DNA of 57,041 nucleotides, taken from the NCBI GenBank assembly GCA_014925825.1, contig JACGCK010000259.1, forward strand, positions 1 through 57,041. Direction: 5' to 3'. The stretch is from Pholiota molesta. Lineage: Eukaryota > Basidiomycota > Agaricomycetes > Agaricales > Strophariaceae. Shown here piece by piece: positions 31,405-41,470 of the stretch (its first letter is position 1; every line of letters begins with the position of its first letter). The translations under genes were made by a program, and so were the position numbers. The notes beneath the pieces were generated by a model. That model made no database searches and was not told the origin of the DNA. It saw only the letters and a program-made list of their open reading frames with translations.

Positions 31405-33704
31405 ATGCCACATGAGAACATACTCCCCATCCACGCGCTAGAATACCCCAGGGCAGATACCCCCACATACCCACCGTCCCCCGCCATGCCACCCGCCACT
31501 CACCCCGAAAAACCGCAAGACGCACCGCGCGCGCGGGGCATAGCCCGTCTGACGGTCCACATCCCCTCTGCGTTCCGCGCGAATACCGCGAAGGCTGTCT
31601 CTGGAGACAGCAAAACACCGCCGCGATGGAATACGCTGGAGTTCAGGCTCTACTATGTGGTAGCGGCTGTTGTTATCCCACTTATGGCCTGGATACCCAT
31701 CTCTCTCAGCAATTGTAAGTGTTCACCCTGTAAACAAACCCTGATACTTATTTCCGTACAGCTACACATCCGAATTATCCATTCTACGCTCCGAGACTGT
31801 CGCCAGGGTGGATAAACGGACGCATGGTGGTGAGCTAAGTGCCGGCTCCCCAATGCGCTCCATAGCTAACGTTCGTCAGGACAACAGTGACGCCCAATAC
31901 CGCTCCTTCCGCGACAACCTCGGCGTGCTCTGCAAAGCGGCGCTAGGCTACCTCGCCATCAGATATGCTGCGAGGCGCCTCGTTCCCGGCCCCCGCACGA
32001 GTCACCTGCATCTCATCCCTACCAACGTCGTCCTGTCGCTCCTGATGATCGTCGCGCTTCACGGCTCCAGCGCGATCAAGATCCTGCTTATCATGGCCGC
32101 GAACTACCTCATCGCGAAGAAGTGCGGCTCGTCGCGACTGGCGCCTTTCCTGACGTGGGCGTTCAATGGCCTCGTCTTGTTTGGCAACGAGATCTATTCT
32201 GGGTATCGTTTCGGGGCCATTCTGCCGGGGTTGGCTGCGTTGGTGAGTGTTAGTATGCTTTGGTGGCATGGACGTGCTCATATGCGCTTAGGATTCATTT
32301 TCTGGCATCTATCCGCGGTGGCATGTGAACTTCAATATCACCATGCTCCGCCTCATCTCTTTCAACATGGACTACTATTGGGCGTGCAGGAATTCGGAAA
32401 ATGTCGATGTGGGTATGTTTTCTTTACGTGCGCTGCTGGCGCCATCTCACTGTTTCCTAGCAAGCTGCCCTAGCGCAACCGAACGAGAAACAGCGCGTTA
32501 ACGTGCCTCATAGCCAGGAAGACTACTCGCTGATGAACTATGTGGCGTATATTCTGTACCCGCCTCTATATATCGCAGGTCCCATCATTACATTCAACGA
32601 CTTCATGTGGCAGGTCCGTCGTTGCCATCTTCACCTTGTTTCTTCGCCATGATTGACGCGACGATATAGCACCGGAAACCGATACCAGTCAATATCCGGT
32701 CGAATATAATGTGCCTTGTCCGCTTCGTGTGCTGTTATCTGACGATGGAGTGCATCCTGCATTACATGTACGTCGTCGCGATCAAGGACCGCAAAGCGTG
32801 GGTGGGGGACTCGCCCGCTGAGATAGCGTTGCTCGGGTTCTGGAACTTGATTGTAGTTTGGCTTAAGGCAAGTTCCACATTTTTTTTACTATTCAACTAC
32901 GTCAGCGGCTGATTTCTTTGTTCGCTATTTGTAGTTGCTAATCCCATGGAGGTTTTTCAGAGCGTGGGCGCTGTTGGACGGCATTGACCCTCCGGAGAAT
33001 ATGGTTCGGTGTATGGTGAACAACTACTCCGCGCTGGGCTTCTGGCGGAGCTGGCATCGCAGCTACAACTTGTGGATCATCCGGTACGTCTTCTTCCAGT
33101 ACCACCTCTATCACCTTATTCGAATTTACCCTGGTGGCATTGGCAGATATATCTACGTGCCGCTGGGAGGCGCAAAGAATGTCCTGATTAACACGCTCTT
33201 GGTGTTCTCGTTCGTGGCGCTGTGGCATGATCTGTCGTTCCGGCTGCTGGCGTGGGGGTGGCTTGTGAGCTTGTTCATCGCGCCGGAACTGCTGGCGACC
33301 TATTTACTACCGGCATCCCGAGTATGCTTTATTCCATGTCAATTCATATCCCGATCTAATCCGCGTTTTGTTTTATTTTACGTAGTATGGTGGATTTGCC
33401 TGGTATCGCCATGTCTGCGCCCTCGCGGCCGTGGGCAATATGTGTATGATGATGGCGGCGAACCTCGTTGGGTTCGTCATGGGACGGACGGCGTGCGGTT
33501 TCTCGTGTCGCAGCTGTTCGGGACGTGGGAGGGGCTGAGGTTTATGGTGCCGTGTGCGTGTGTTATGTTTATTGGGGTGCAGTTGATGTTTGAATATCGG
33601 TGCGTTTTCGGATCTGGGTATTGCGTTTTTGAGTTGTGCTGATTGGATTTGGGTATGGGTTTAGGGAGGAAGAGCTGAGGCAAGGGATTGTGCGGCGGTG
33701 TTAG
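31405..33704 (+). CDS. GUP1: Gup1-like membrane-bound O-acyltransferase (9 exons, about 616 aa)
   Basis: Exons 31405-31714, 31762-31829, 31880-32242, 32292-32408, 32461-32613, 32670-32867, 32935-33321, 33386-33599, 33665-33704. Family words: YPFYAPRLSPGWINGR, DNSDAQYRSFRDNL, LPRW-like IYPRWHVNFNITMLRLISF, DYSLMNYVAYILYPPLYIAGP, NYSALGFWRSWHRSYNLWII and FVALWHD, which holds the catalytic His expected in MBOAT enzymes. About ten or more membrane spans. In yeast Gup1 acts in the ER, remodelling GPI-anchor lipids, and influences glycerol uptake; the same role is inferred here. Intron 6 is GC..AG (GCAAGT at 32868). In exon 8 the frame breaks near 33478-33482: one extra G in ATGGGACGG would join GFVMG to TDGVRFLVSQLFGTWEG. 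Two decayed extra copies of the terminal intron/exon follow. An in-frame ATG at 31486 is an alternative start. Confidence 0.85.
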
Positions 33705-34040
33705 ATTGCTTCGGGCTGTGAGGGCTTCATGATCTGTTGTATGGGGTGCAGTTGGTGTTTGAATATCGGTGCGTTTGATATCTGTTTATTGGATTTCTCG
33801 TTGTGCTGATTGATTTGGTTATGCTTCTAGTGCGACGATGTTAGATTGCTTCGAACTGTGAGGGCTTCATGATCGTTGTATGGGGCGCAGGTGATGTTTG
33901 AATATCGGTGCGTTTGGTATCTGTTTATTGCATCTTTCGTTGTGTTGATCGATTTGGTTATGCGCTTAGGGAAGAAGAGCTCAGTGTGCGACGTTGAATT
34001 GCTTCAGGCTGTTAAGGGCTTCATGATCGTTGCGCTATGG
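33573..34040 (+). repeat. Tandem triplication of the Gup1 3' end
   Basis: The end of exon 8, the last intron and the last exon are followed by two diverged copies: the word TTTGAATATCGGTGCGTTT occurs around 33590, 33759 and 33899 (spacing 169 and 139). Each copy keeps the splice donor GTGCGTTT and a matching acceptor region and is followed by a GGGCTTCATGATC-type trailer. Only the first copy belongs to the coding model. Confidence 0.8.
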
Positions 34041-34451
34041 TGGCACAAGTTCTCTATGTTAGTAATCCAAATATCTATAGCCAATCTATACTTTAGGACT
34101 CTGTCCATCATCAGACTCTGTCAAGGGCTTACTCTCTCGTCACCCTAGATTATCTGTGCACGTATTAACGCCTTCCGCGACGACCACGCTGGTGATGAAA
34201 CCGCCGCGATGCACGGGTCGACCGCACCGTGCGTGGCAGTGCCCCTAGCCGTATTTGCCCCTGTTGATTTCGCAAGGCAACGTCACAATGTAAGTATCGC
34301 AGTCAACGAGGGCAACTCCTCTTGATCTCCCCATTATTCAGACACCTACCCAGCCCACGCCCGCTGGCGACGACGATACCCCCCACGGACCAACCCTACT
34401 ACTACCACCACAGGCCGGCCTGGAACGCCCACGCCCACCGCACTCTGACGC
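34041..34451. other. Intergenic
   Basis: Short gap between Gup1 repeats and the next gene. Becomes C-rich toward 34450. An overlapping open frame 34322-34699 is Pro/His-rich and looks like a shadow of the real gene. Confidence 0.4.
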
Positions 34452-36624
34452 ATGCCACCCCCGCCGCCGCCCTTGAAATTCGGCCAACGCGAGCTCTTCA
34501 GCGACTCCTTCCTCTCGTTCTTGCGGAGGAGCAACAAGGCCGCTCAGCCGGGGCCGCCGGGCGGGACCTACTCCCCGGACTCGCAGGCGTCGCTGCCGAT
34601 AGCGCACGGCGGGAACGGCCATGCGCATGCGCCGGGCGGGGACGAGAGCCTCGCGGAGAAGAAGGCGCTGTGGACGGACGGGATGCAGCTGCTAGATAGG
34701 ACGAAGGACATGCTGGAGATGGGCGCGCATGTGCTCGGCAAGGACACGACGAAGAAGATGCGCAAGGAGGCTGCGAAGTGAGTGGATGAGTTGGTTATTT
34801 TGATGCGTGTGTTTGGAGCGCTGACGATTGTTGGGTGCGCGGCGCGAAGGCTGACGAAGAACGCCCCGGCGAAGGGCAAACTCGCCAAGAAAACCACGGC
34901 CGACGTCGCGAATTTCCAGCAGAATGCGAAATCGCTGTATATGGAAGTGGAGGTGTGTGTATTCTGACGCAAAGATCTATATTAAACTGCGCCTCAAACA
35001 AATGGCTCCCAGAACATTCTCAGAGAATTCGAACACCAGCCCGCGCAATACCCTCCGCAACCGCAACCGCACCCGCAGGACGTGGAACGGCGGTCCATGT
35101 CAAGATCACGATCGGAATCGCCCCCGCCCCTCCCCAGGAAGCCGCCGTCCCCCAAGGTCACATTCACGGCGGAGATGAAGCAGGGATCGCAGTCAAATGT
35201 GAATCTCACACGCAAGGGGTCTTCGAGACACGCGGTGGATCCTCGGGAACAGCAGATGCAGCAACAGCAACAGCAGCAGGCTGTGGAACTCGCGCGGCAG
35301 GAAACCGTCAAGTCTCGGCACCGCGATAGGGAAGGCGATCTGACGCGGTCGGCTTCACAGGTAAATATGATTATGACGTTGTTCTGAACTGCGGAGAAGG
35401 GCTTATCACGCCATGTTCCAGAGGCCTCCAGATCAGGATCGATCACGGAAACACAGCAGCCAAGACGAGCGCCGAGGCGACGAGAGAGAGAAATACCGAG
35501 ACGAGCCCAAGCGCTCAGATACGAGGCGGTACGACGACGTACGTGTCCTCCGTGTTTCTATCGCGTGTGACGCAGCATACTTATGACCCTAGCGCTACTA
35601 TCGGTACGAACAGGATCGCAACAGAAACCGCTCCGATCCCTACAGGGACCGAGATAAGGACTATCGCCCTTCACACACACGACACCACTCCGATACCCGC
35701 GAATACGAGAAGGATTACTACAAGAGCAGCTCGCGAAAATACGACGACCGCGATCGCGACCGAGACCGTGACCGAGAACACCGCGACCGCGACCGCAGCA
35801 GACGGGATCCCGAGCGCGACGCGCGCCGGGGCGAGTCCTCACGCGCCGCCGCGCCCCCGCTGCGCGTCGTGCACGAGGACCAGCCGCTCTCCGCCGCGCA
35901 CGGCGGCGCCGGCGGCGTCCCCTTCGTGCCCACGTACGTTCCGTACCCGGACGACCACGCCGCGGGCGCGCGCAGCAGGCCCGCACCCGCGGAGCCCGCA
36001 CGCGGCGGCGGCGGCGACAGGGAGCGCGAGCGGTACCGCGATCGCGGCGAGCGGGACAAGGAACGCGATCGGGATCGGGACCGTGATCGAGAACGTGATC
36101 GCGATCGGCGGCGGGACGAGTACGACAGGTCGCATGGGAGGCGTGCTGCGGGGGATGGCGGGGATTACTACAAGTCGTCGTCGTCGCGCGCGTATGACAA
36201 GTATGGCACTGGCAAGTCGTCGCGGCGGTATGCGGAGGATGAGTATCGGTCGGGGTCTGGGCGGAGCAAGCCGTACTATCCGGAGGACAGGGAGAAGGAG
36301 CGGTATAGGGACCGCGACCGCGATAGAGACAGGGATAGGGAGCGCAGGGACCGGGACAGGGACCGTGATAGGGATAGAGGGGACAGAGGAGACAGAGACA
36401 GAGACCGAGAACGGGAACGAGATCGAGAAAGAGGCGGAGATCGACCACGCGCGGCCGAGGAACAGCCACCCCCAGAACACGGGCACGAGCATGGGCACGA
36501 GCACGAGCACGAGCACGAGCACGCAGACCAGGGCGGCGATCCTGCATCCAAGTTCCAAGAATTATTTTCACCGCCGGAGCAGGCTATCGGCGGGCTGCCG
36601 CCACCTTCAGAACACGAAGGCTAA
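34452..36624 (+). CDS. Arg/Asp/Glu-rich low-complexity protein (5 exons, 638 aa)
   Basis: Exons 34452-34777, 34850-34954, 35024-35360, 35422-35538, 35593-36624; 1917 nt open. Residues 1-140 look like the folded part: MPPPPPPLKFGQRELFSDSF, then LWTDGMQLLDRTKDMLEMG and a helix with TTADVANFQQNAKSLYMEVE. The middle is Ser/Arg- and Gln-rich (SMSRSRSESPPP; a run of seven or more Gln). The last 340 residues are dominated by alternating RD and RE dipeptides (about residues 350-430 and 520-600), then an E/H run (HEHEHEHEH). Such RD/RE dipeptide tracts are typical of nuclear RNA-processing and condensate-forming proteins, so a nuclear role is a reasonable inference. No RRM or other RNA-binding domain seen. 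An upstream exon cannot be excluded. Confidence 0.7.
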
Positions 36625-37606
36625 AAGGATGCCTTACTTTTCTCAGCCACCTGCCATTTCTATTTTACCATGCCCACAACTTTTCACCTTGCTCTCGCTA
36701 TCGCTTGCTGTGCCAGTCCATATTTATTTCTCGTTGGCAGAAGCCGCTGTGTGTTTTTATGTATGTTCTACCCCATCTCCTTGTGTCTTTTATTATTATT
36801 GTAGGCTGTATCTATTTTGTTTTCGTGGTATGAAATGAGCGCATAGACGCATGTGATTCTTAAGCTTGAGCGCTTGATATGAGCGCTAACTATTTTTACA
36901 TGGGAGGTGGCGTCGTACATTCCCCCGAGGGAGTGACAGATTGTGTCGAGACCATAGTCTTAATTTTATTTCATTCCGCAAGTCCAAATTGGATCAAAAA
37001 TAACTCTCTCGAGTATTGTCTCCCGCGTAAGGAATGCAATAAGCGCCCCACTACTTCTGTACTCATACATTGTGATTAGACAAGATCTGATTAAGAGGGA
37101 TATGGAATAATTGATCAAGCCATCAGATTTGACGCCGAATCATGACTATGTACATTGTAGATTGACTTGAGATTGACTGGGTCATGCAATGGTCATGACC
37201 AAGTCATGGCCAGGTCACTGATGGATCATCATGGATGATAGGTACGACAGCAGGCTACAGCAGGGTGCTCAACCACTCAGCATCACGTCTCTTTGTTTAA
37301 TTATAATCTAGTGTCTAGATAAGCGCTCACTCCATCTGAGCAGAACCCACCAGAAATGTTTCCCGAGGCGCAGAAAGTTTGTAAAAACCTGAACCACGAG
37401 ATTTTAGGATTGCTCTGTTTTCCCAAAGCCGTAGCGGACGGGCGGCACATTACTGGAATGTATCAATAAGGCCTTTCTCTTTCTCCAACCTGAATTTCGC
37501 CATCGGCCTGCTGTTTCTCCAGAAAACAAGATACAAGTATGGGCACCCCATACATTTACAACAAAAGTACCTTTACTTGTCTATACACTTCGTACACATC
37601 TACAAT
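36625..37606. other. Intergenic between convergent genes
   Basis: T-rich 3' flank, then AT-rich sequence. Around 37160-37225 is a cluster of GGTCATG/CCAAGTCATGGCC words forming short inverted repeats. No supported gene. Confidence 0.45.
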
Positions 37607-39058
37607 TCACAATTTACTCTCCAAAATTCCACCCAAAGCACTCCTCTCAGGACGTCTAGCACCACTCAAGCCCGCTTCCTCCGCGCGCTGGCCCAGCGTC
37701 TCCTCCGCCCACTTCACGATCCCCCGCACCAGCCGATCCACGTCCGCCCGCGTATTCCCCGCATGCAGACACACCCGCACGCGGTCCTTGCCCTTGGGCA
37801 CCGTCGGCCATGTGATCGGGCGCGCGTTCATGCCGAGCGCCAGCAGGTACGCGGAGAGCGGCCGCGGGTGGGGCGTTAGCACGGGGATTATCGGCGACGG
37901 CGGGTCGGAGGAGGACACGCGCTCGAGGTGCGAAGGAAGGCGCACGAGGGTAGGTGGGATGTTTCGGGACGCGAGGAGGGGGCGGAGTGCGTTTGTGAAG
38001 TACGAGGACAGTTCGAGGAGGCGATTCGACAGCTGGGCAGGCGACATGAGATGAGGAAATTGCGGGCGTTGGAGAATGCTTACATGTTGGGCTGTTCCGT
38101 CTGTTAGCATGTCGAAGGAACAATCAGCGGCGATAATGTTTGCATAGCTGAGCGAGGTGGTATAAATAAGCGATCTCGCGTAGTTTAACAGGTAATCTCG
38201 AATAAGGGTATTTGTCGCAATCACGGCTAGAAAAAAAGCGTCAATTTGGAAACGATGTGTGCATATGAAAGGAAGCGTACCTCCGGTCGCCGCTAACGCC
38301 TTCCCAAAGGTATGCAGTCGTGCCAAGACTCTGTGCTCCAAGCCCAATTGCGCTACGCGTCCTCTGCCCTGGGGACCGTAGATGCCCGTTGAATGAGCCT
38401 CATCGACGATCAGATACCCGTTTTTCAGCGGGAACAGCTCGTCCAGCATGTCCGCAATCTCCCGCAGAGGCGAGAACGTGCCGTCCATGCTATACAGACT
38501 CTCCACGGACAAAAACAAACTGTTCTGCCCTGTTCCCAGACCTGACCTCTCCTCCAGCAGGCGACAGAGCAATCGCCGCAGATCGGATAACGAGTTGTGG
38601 CTGAACGAAAACTGCGCCGTCGCACGCGACGCGCGCATACCATCGTGCACCGACGCATGGATGTACTCGTCGTACACGATCGTGTCCCCGGACTGTGGGA
38701 TGCACGAGAAGAAGCCGACGTTCGCGTCGAAGCCCGAGTTGAACAGCAGCACGGTCTCCGCGCGGAAGAAGTCAGCGAGCCGGGCCTCGAGCGCAGCGTG
38801 GGCGCGCCCGTTGACGAGCAGCCGGGACCCGCCTGAGCCGAGGACGTCTGGGGCCTCGGACAGCCGTGCGAGCAGGTGCGCACGCAGCTTGGTCGAGTGG
38901 GAGAGCGAGAGGTAGTCGTTCGAGTTGAAGTCGATCAAGGGCGAGTCGGACGAGGATGTGTTGGGATCGGGCAGCCTCCGGCGGATCCAGCGGGCATCGC
39001 GCGATGCGAGGGCGGCTGAGAGGCTCTTCGAGAGCGCAGAGCTTTCGTTTGCGGACAT
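37607..39058 (-). CDS. bioF: 8-amino-7-oxononanoate (KAPA) synthase-like PLP enzyme (448 aa)
   Basis: Start ATG at 39058; two in-frame introns, 38280-38227 (54 nt) and 38083-38033 (51 nt), are both bordered by GT..AG and interrupt the conserved alignment, so the product is about 448 residues (483 if unspliced). Class II alpha-oxoamine synthase fold: FNSNDYLSLS near the N-terminus, GSGGSRLLVNG for the acyl-CoA/PLP region, NSGFDANVGFFSCIP, DEYIHASVHDGMRAS, SLYSMDGTFSPL, IVDEAHSTGIYGP with the PLP-binding Asp and His, and HTFGKALAATG with the Schiff-base Lys. This group condenses an acyl-CoA or acyl-ACP with an amino acid; HTFGKAL fits fungal KAPA synthase better than 5-aminolevulinate synthase, so a biotin-pathway role is likely. 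No mitochondrial presequence is evident. Confidence 0.85.
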   Translation of the reverse strand: MSANESSALSKSLSAALASRDARWIRRRLPDPNTSSSDSPLIDFNSNDYLSLSHSTKLRAHLLARLSEAPDVLGSGGSRLLVNGRAHAALEARLADFFRAETVLLFNSGFDANVGFFSCIPQSGDTIVYDEYIHASVHDGMRASRATAQFSFSHNSLSDLRRLLCRLLEERSGLGTGQNSLFLSVESLYSMDGTFSPLREIADMLDELFPLKNGYLIVDEAHSTGIYGPQGRGRVAQLGLEHRVLARLHTFGKALAATGGTLPFICTHRFQIDAFFLAVIATNTLIRDYLLNYARSLIYTTSLSYANIIAADCSFDMLTDGTAQHVSILQRPQFPHLMSPAQLSNRLLELSSYFTNALRPLLASRNIPPTLVRLPSHLERVSSSDPPSPIIPVLTPHPRPLSAYLLALGMNARPITWPTVPKGKDRVRVCLHAGNTRADVDRLVRGIVKWAEETLGQRAEEAGLSGARRPERSALGGILESKL

Positions 39059-39451
39059 CGTCGAAGTCAGCGTCCGGTTTCAGATGTGTTTTTTTGAGTT
39101 CTGCAACCGCGTGGAGGGGGCCAAAGGGTGGATATGGTCAAGATATCGGGCAAAGAGGTGGCTAAGACCTAAACAAATGCCTGTGGATGTCAATCACCGC
39201 ATAGGTCAAAATTTTGGGGATGGTCGTCGGTGTTCAAAACAAAGCTTGTAGAGTGACCAATTTTAGATCGGTAATAAACTGCGCGGCTTTCCGGATTATT
39301 CTTGGGATGGAAACTCATAACGAAACGATAACACGAGATTGAGAAGCAGGCTGAAGCAGGCCACACTGCCGCCACACCGTGGGTGTGATATATGTTATTA
39401 TGCGAAGTACACGAAATTGAGTAGGTATCAAAAACAGCGGCTGGGTTCATC
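39059..39451. other. Intergenic, promoter of the KAPA-synthase-like gene
   Basis: 393 bases between two minus-strand genes. No gene seen; it must carry the promoter of the downstream gene and the 3' trailer of POP5. Confidence 0.45.
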
Positions 39452-40150
39452 TCAATCTTGCATGGCTCCGATCTCCAGTTCACTTGTCTCAAGAAATGTA
39501 TCATAGCTATCTTGATACATGGCTGCAATCCACCGAAAGATTCAGTCATAAATCGTCTGCAAAACCCGAAACATACCTGGATTTTTTGACAGGGCTCTAT
39601 ACCGCGCAACTATTTCACGGTTGTGAGCGATCGCGGCGAGCTGTGCGTGTTTTATGGTGCCTAATGTCCAATCATGAGGCGAAAAAGCGGCGATAGATGG
39701 GTGTTTCAACATACCCGATACGTGAATGACATTGGGGATATACCTTGCGCCTTCAATTGCAGTCAACAATGTTAATGCCCCCCAAGCGATGTTATGTTGG
39801 TCGCGGGCCACACGGATGATGCAGATATTCGTAGTCGGCGAGAAATATTTAACTGGCGAGCCTGTCAATTTGATAAAATTACTTTGAATCTATGCGAGAC
39901 GTACCTGTGAGGGAAAGCCCAACCGCACCCCAACCCGTGTCCCCAAAGTTATTCAACACGCTCTGCTTCAGTGCAGCCCATATCGCCTTGCCGTCAATGT
40001 TATTTCCGCTTCCCAGTTTTCCAAGCTGCGCGATCCCTTGCGATACTGGGATAAATTCGACAAGAATCCAACGGTTCTAGCAACTTTCGAAGCTCGATAA
40101 CGAAAAATGAAAAGAAAGAGAAGATGAGCGCTCACTTTGAATCTAACCAT
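39452..40150 (-). CDS. POP5: RNase P/MRP subunit Pop5 (5 exons, 162 aa)
   Basis: Exons (minus): 40150-40136, 40076-39905, 39861-39715, 39660-39577, 39522-39452; 489 nt, no stops. The start MVRFKNRWILVEFIPV is the classic Pop5 N-terminus; then ALKQSVLNNFGDTGWGAVG, PVKYFSPTTNICIIRVARDQ, the helix LTLLTAI, IPNVIHVSGTIKHAQ and the C-terminal tail YDTFLETSELEIGAMQD. Length is about that of fungal Pop5. The protein belongs to the Rpp14/Pop5 family and forms part of nuclear RNase P (5' maturation of tRNA) and RNase MRP (rRNA processing). The first exon holds only five codons. Confidence 0.9.
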
Positions 40151-41470
40151 GTTTTTTTGTAAGATATTCTTGAACTTCTAAGCCATAGTACCCTTGTAGA
40201 ATGGTTTAACTTGAGAGTTCGAGGTTGGACGTTGGGTGGAAGTGACAAAAAGGATGTGTGACGGCTGCCACCTGCCGAGATGGCACATTGAGGCCGACAT
40301 GCCGACATCACGATTCCTTAACTGTGCAACTTGAGTGAAGGTACATAGTCCACATCATTCAAAATAAAAACTCTAACTTCAACGTAAAGACTCTTATGCT
40401 TAACCCCAGCGGCATGGACGACCAAGGTGCTCATGCAACAGCGACTCGGCGACTCGGCTACATCATACACGGCTTGTCCACGGCGGTGGCTCGTTGCCTT
40501 GCCACAAGCACGCGATAACGATAGTTCTCGATAGTTTTACCCTTGTTCCAATGCCTGAGATTTTCAATGTGTGTACGGTACAAGGCATGTTGAGCGCGCA
40601 GACGCAGAGAGGCATTTGTGCCATCCACATCTCTGCATTTGTTGTCCACACCGTCGTCATCAAGATCTAGGGCTCCCATCGGTAAGTTGAAGAGGTTCAA
40701 GTTTAGATGGCTTGCTAAAACTACTTCTCAGATACAGGCTTGCCATTCAGACTCCAGGATTAAGACGCGTAGTCTTGCAGAGAATAGTGCAGCATTGGCT
40801 GTGCCCTGGCCTCTCATATCTTTATATCGAAGTGGCACGAATTTCTCTCCAACTCACGAAGATGCGCGTCGGGCGGGTATGACGAAGACGGCAGAGGGCT
40901 GTAGTCTTGTGGTTTTCGCTGAGGCTCTCACACAGGGTACGTTGGGACATCGCCTTCCAGTTTTCTCTGCAACTTGACCCCATATAGTTGACGAATATCA
41001 ACCTTCCAGAACATCGACGCACACAAATTACATCGACAACAAACAATCTGTTTGCCATGTTGTCATTGGCGAGTGAGCTTCGCGAATCGCGAGTTTGTGT
41101 AAGATGCTCAAGGTGGGCTGGACCTCTTGCGGAATGGCAGAGATGTCTCGATAGATGGTGCTTTCTCCTTAACGTCGCAAAAGCATGGGTGATTTTTGTA
41201 TCCCCCTAGATACAAGTTATGAACTAAGTGTGTATCATTTTTTTTTCCTTCTAGGCTTTTGATTGATTTGCTCGCAGCCTCGGTAGTTGACTACGAGTCA
41301 ACTGTCACACGAAGGCGGTTGAATAAAATCCGGGACCACTTTCAAGTAGATGACCCAAGTTCGTCAAGACCCGTGCTCCCGCTTCACTAAATCCAATGCT
41401 TGTCGACCTTCTTTCTGGCTTTCTATAAATTAACACGGGGTAGCAGTTTACTGCACCATTCTCGTCTACC
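40151..41470. other. Intergenic, possible degenerate sequence
   Basis: No gene supported well. A minus-strand frame at 40700-40458 has an acidic start (MGALDLDDDGVDNK) and a charged helix-like middle, and could be an exon of an unknown gene, but I found no matching upstream exon. A minus frame at 41058-40822 is not coding-like. T9 run near 41230. The 130 bases before 41471 (with TATAAATTAA near 41424) are likely the old promoter of the esterase pseudogene. Confidence 0.4.

Noticed and set aside
34994..36571. Long open frames on both strands over the RD/RE-rich gene
   Set aside because: GC-rich low-complexity DNA stays open in many frames; only the reading given has consistent exon phases and the expected dipeptide pattern.
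38320..38915. Plus-strand open frames opposite the KAPA-synthase-like gene
   Set aside because: They are shadows of a well-matched enzyme on the minus strand.
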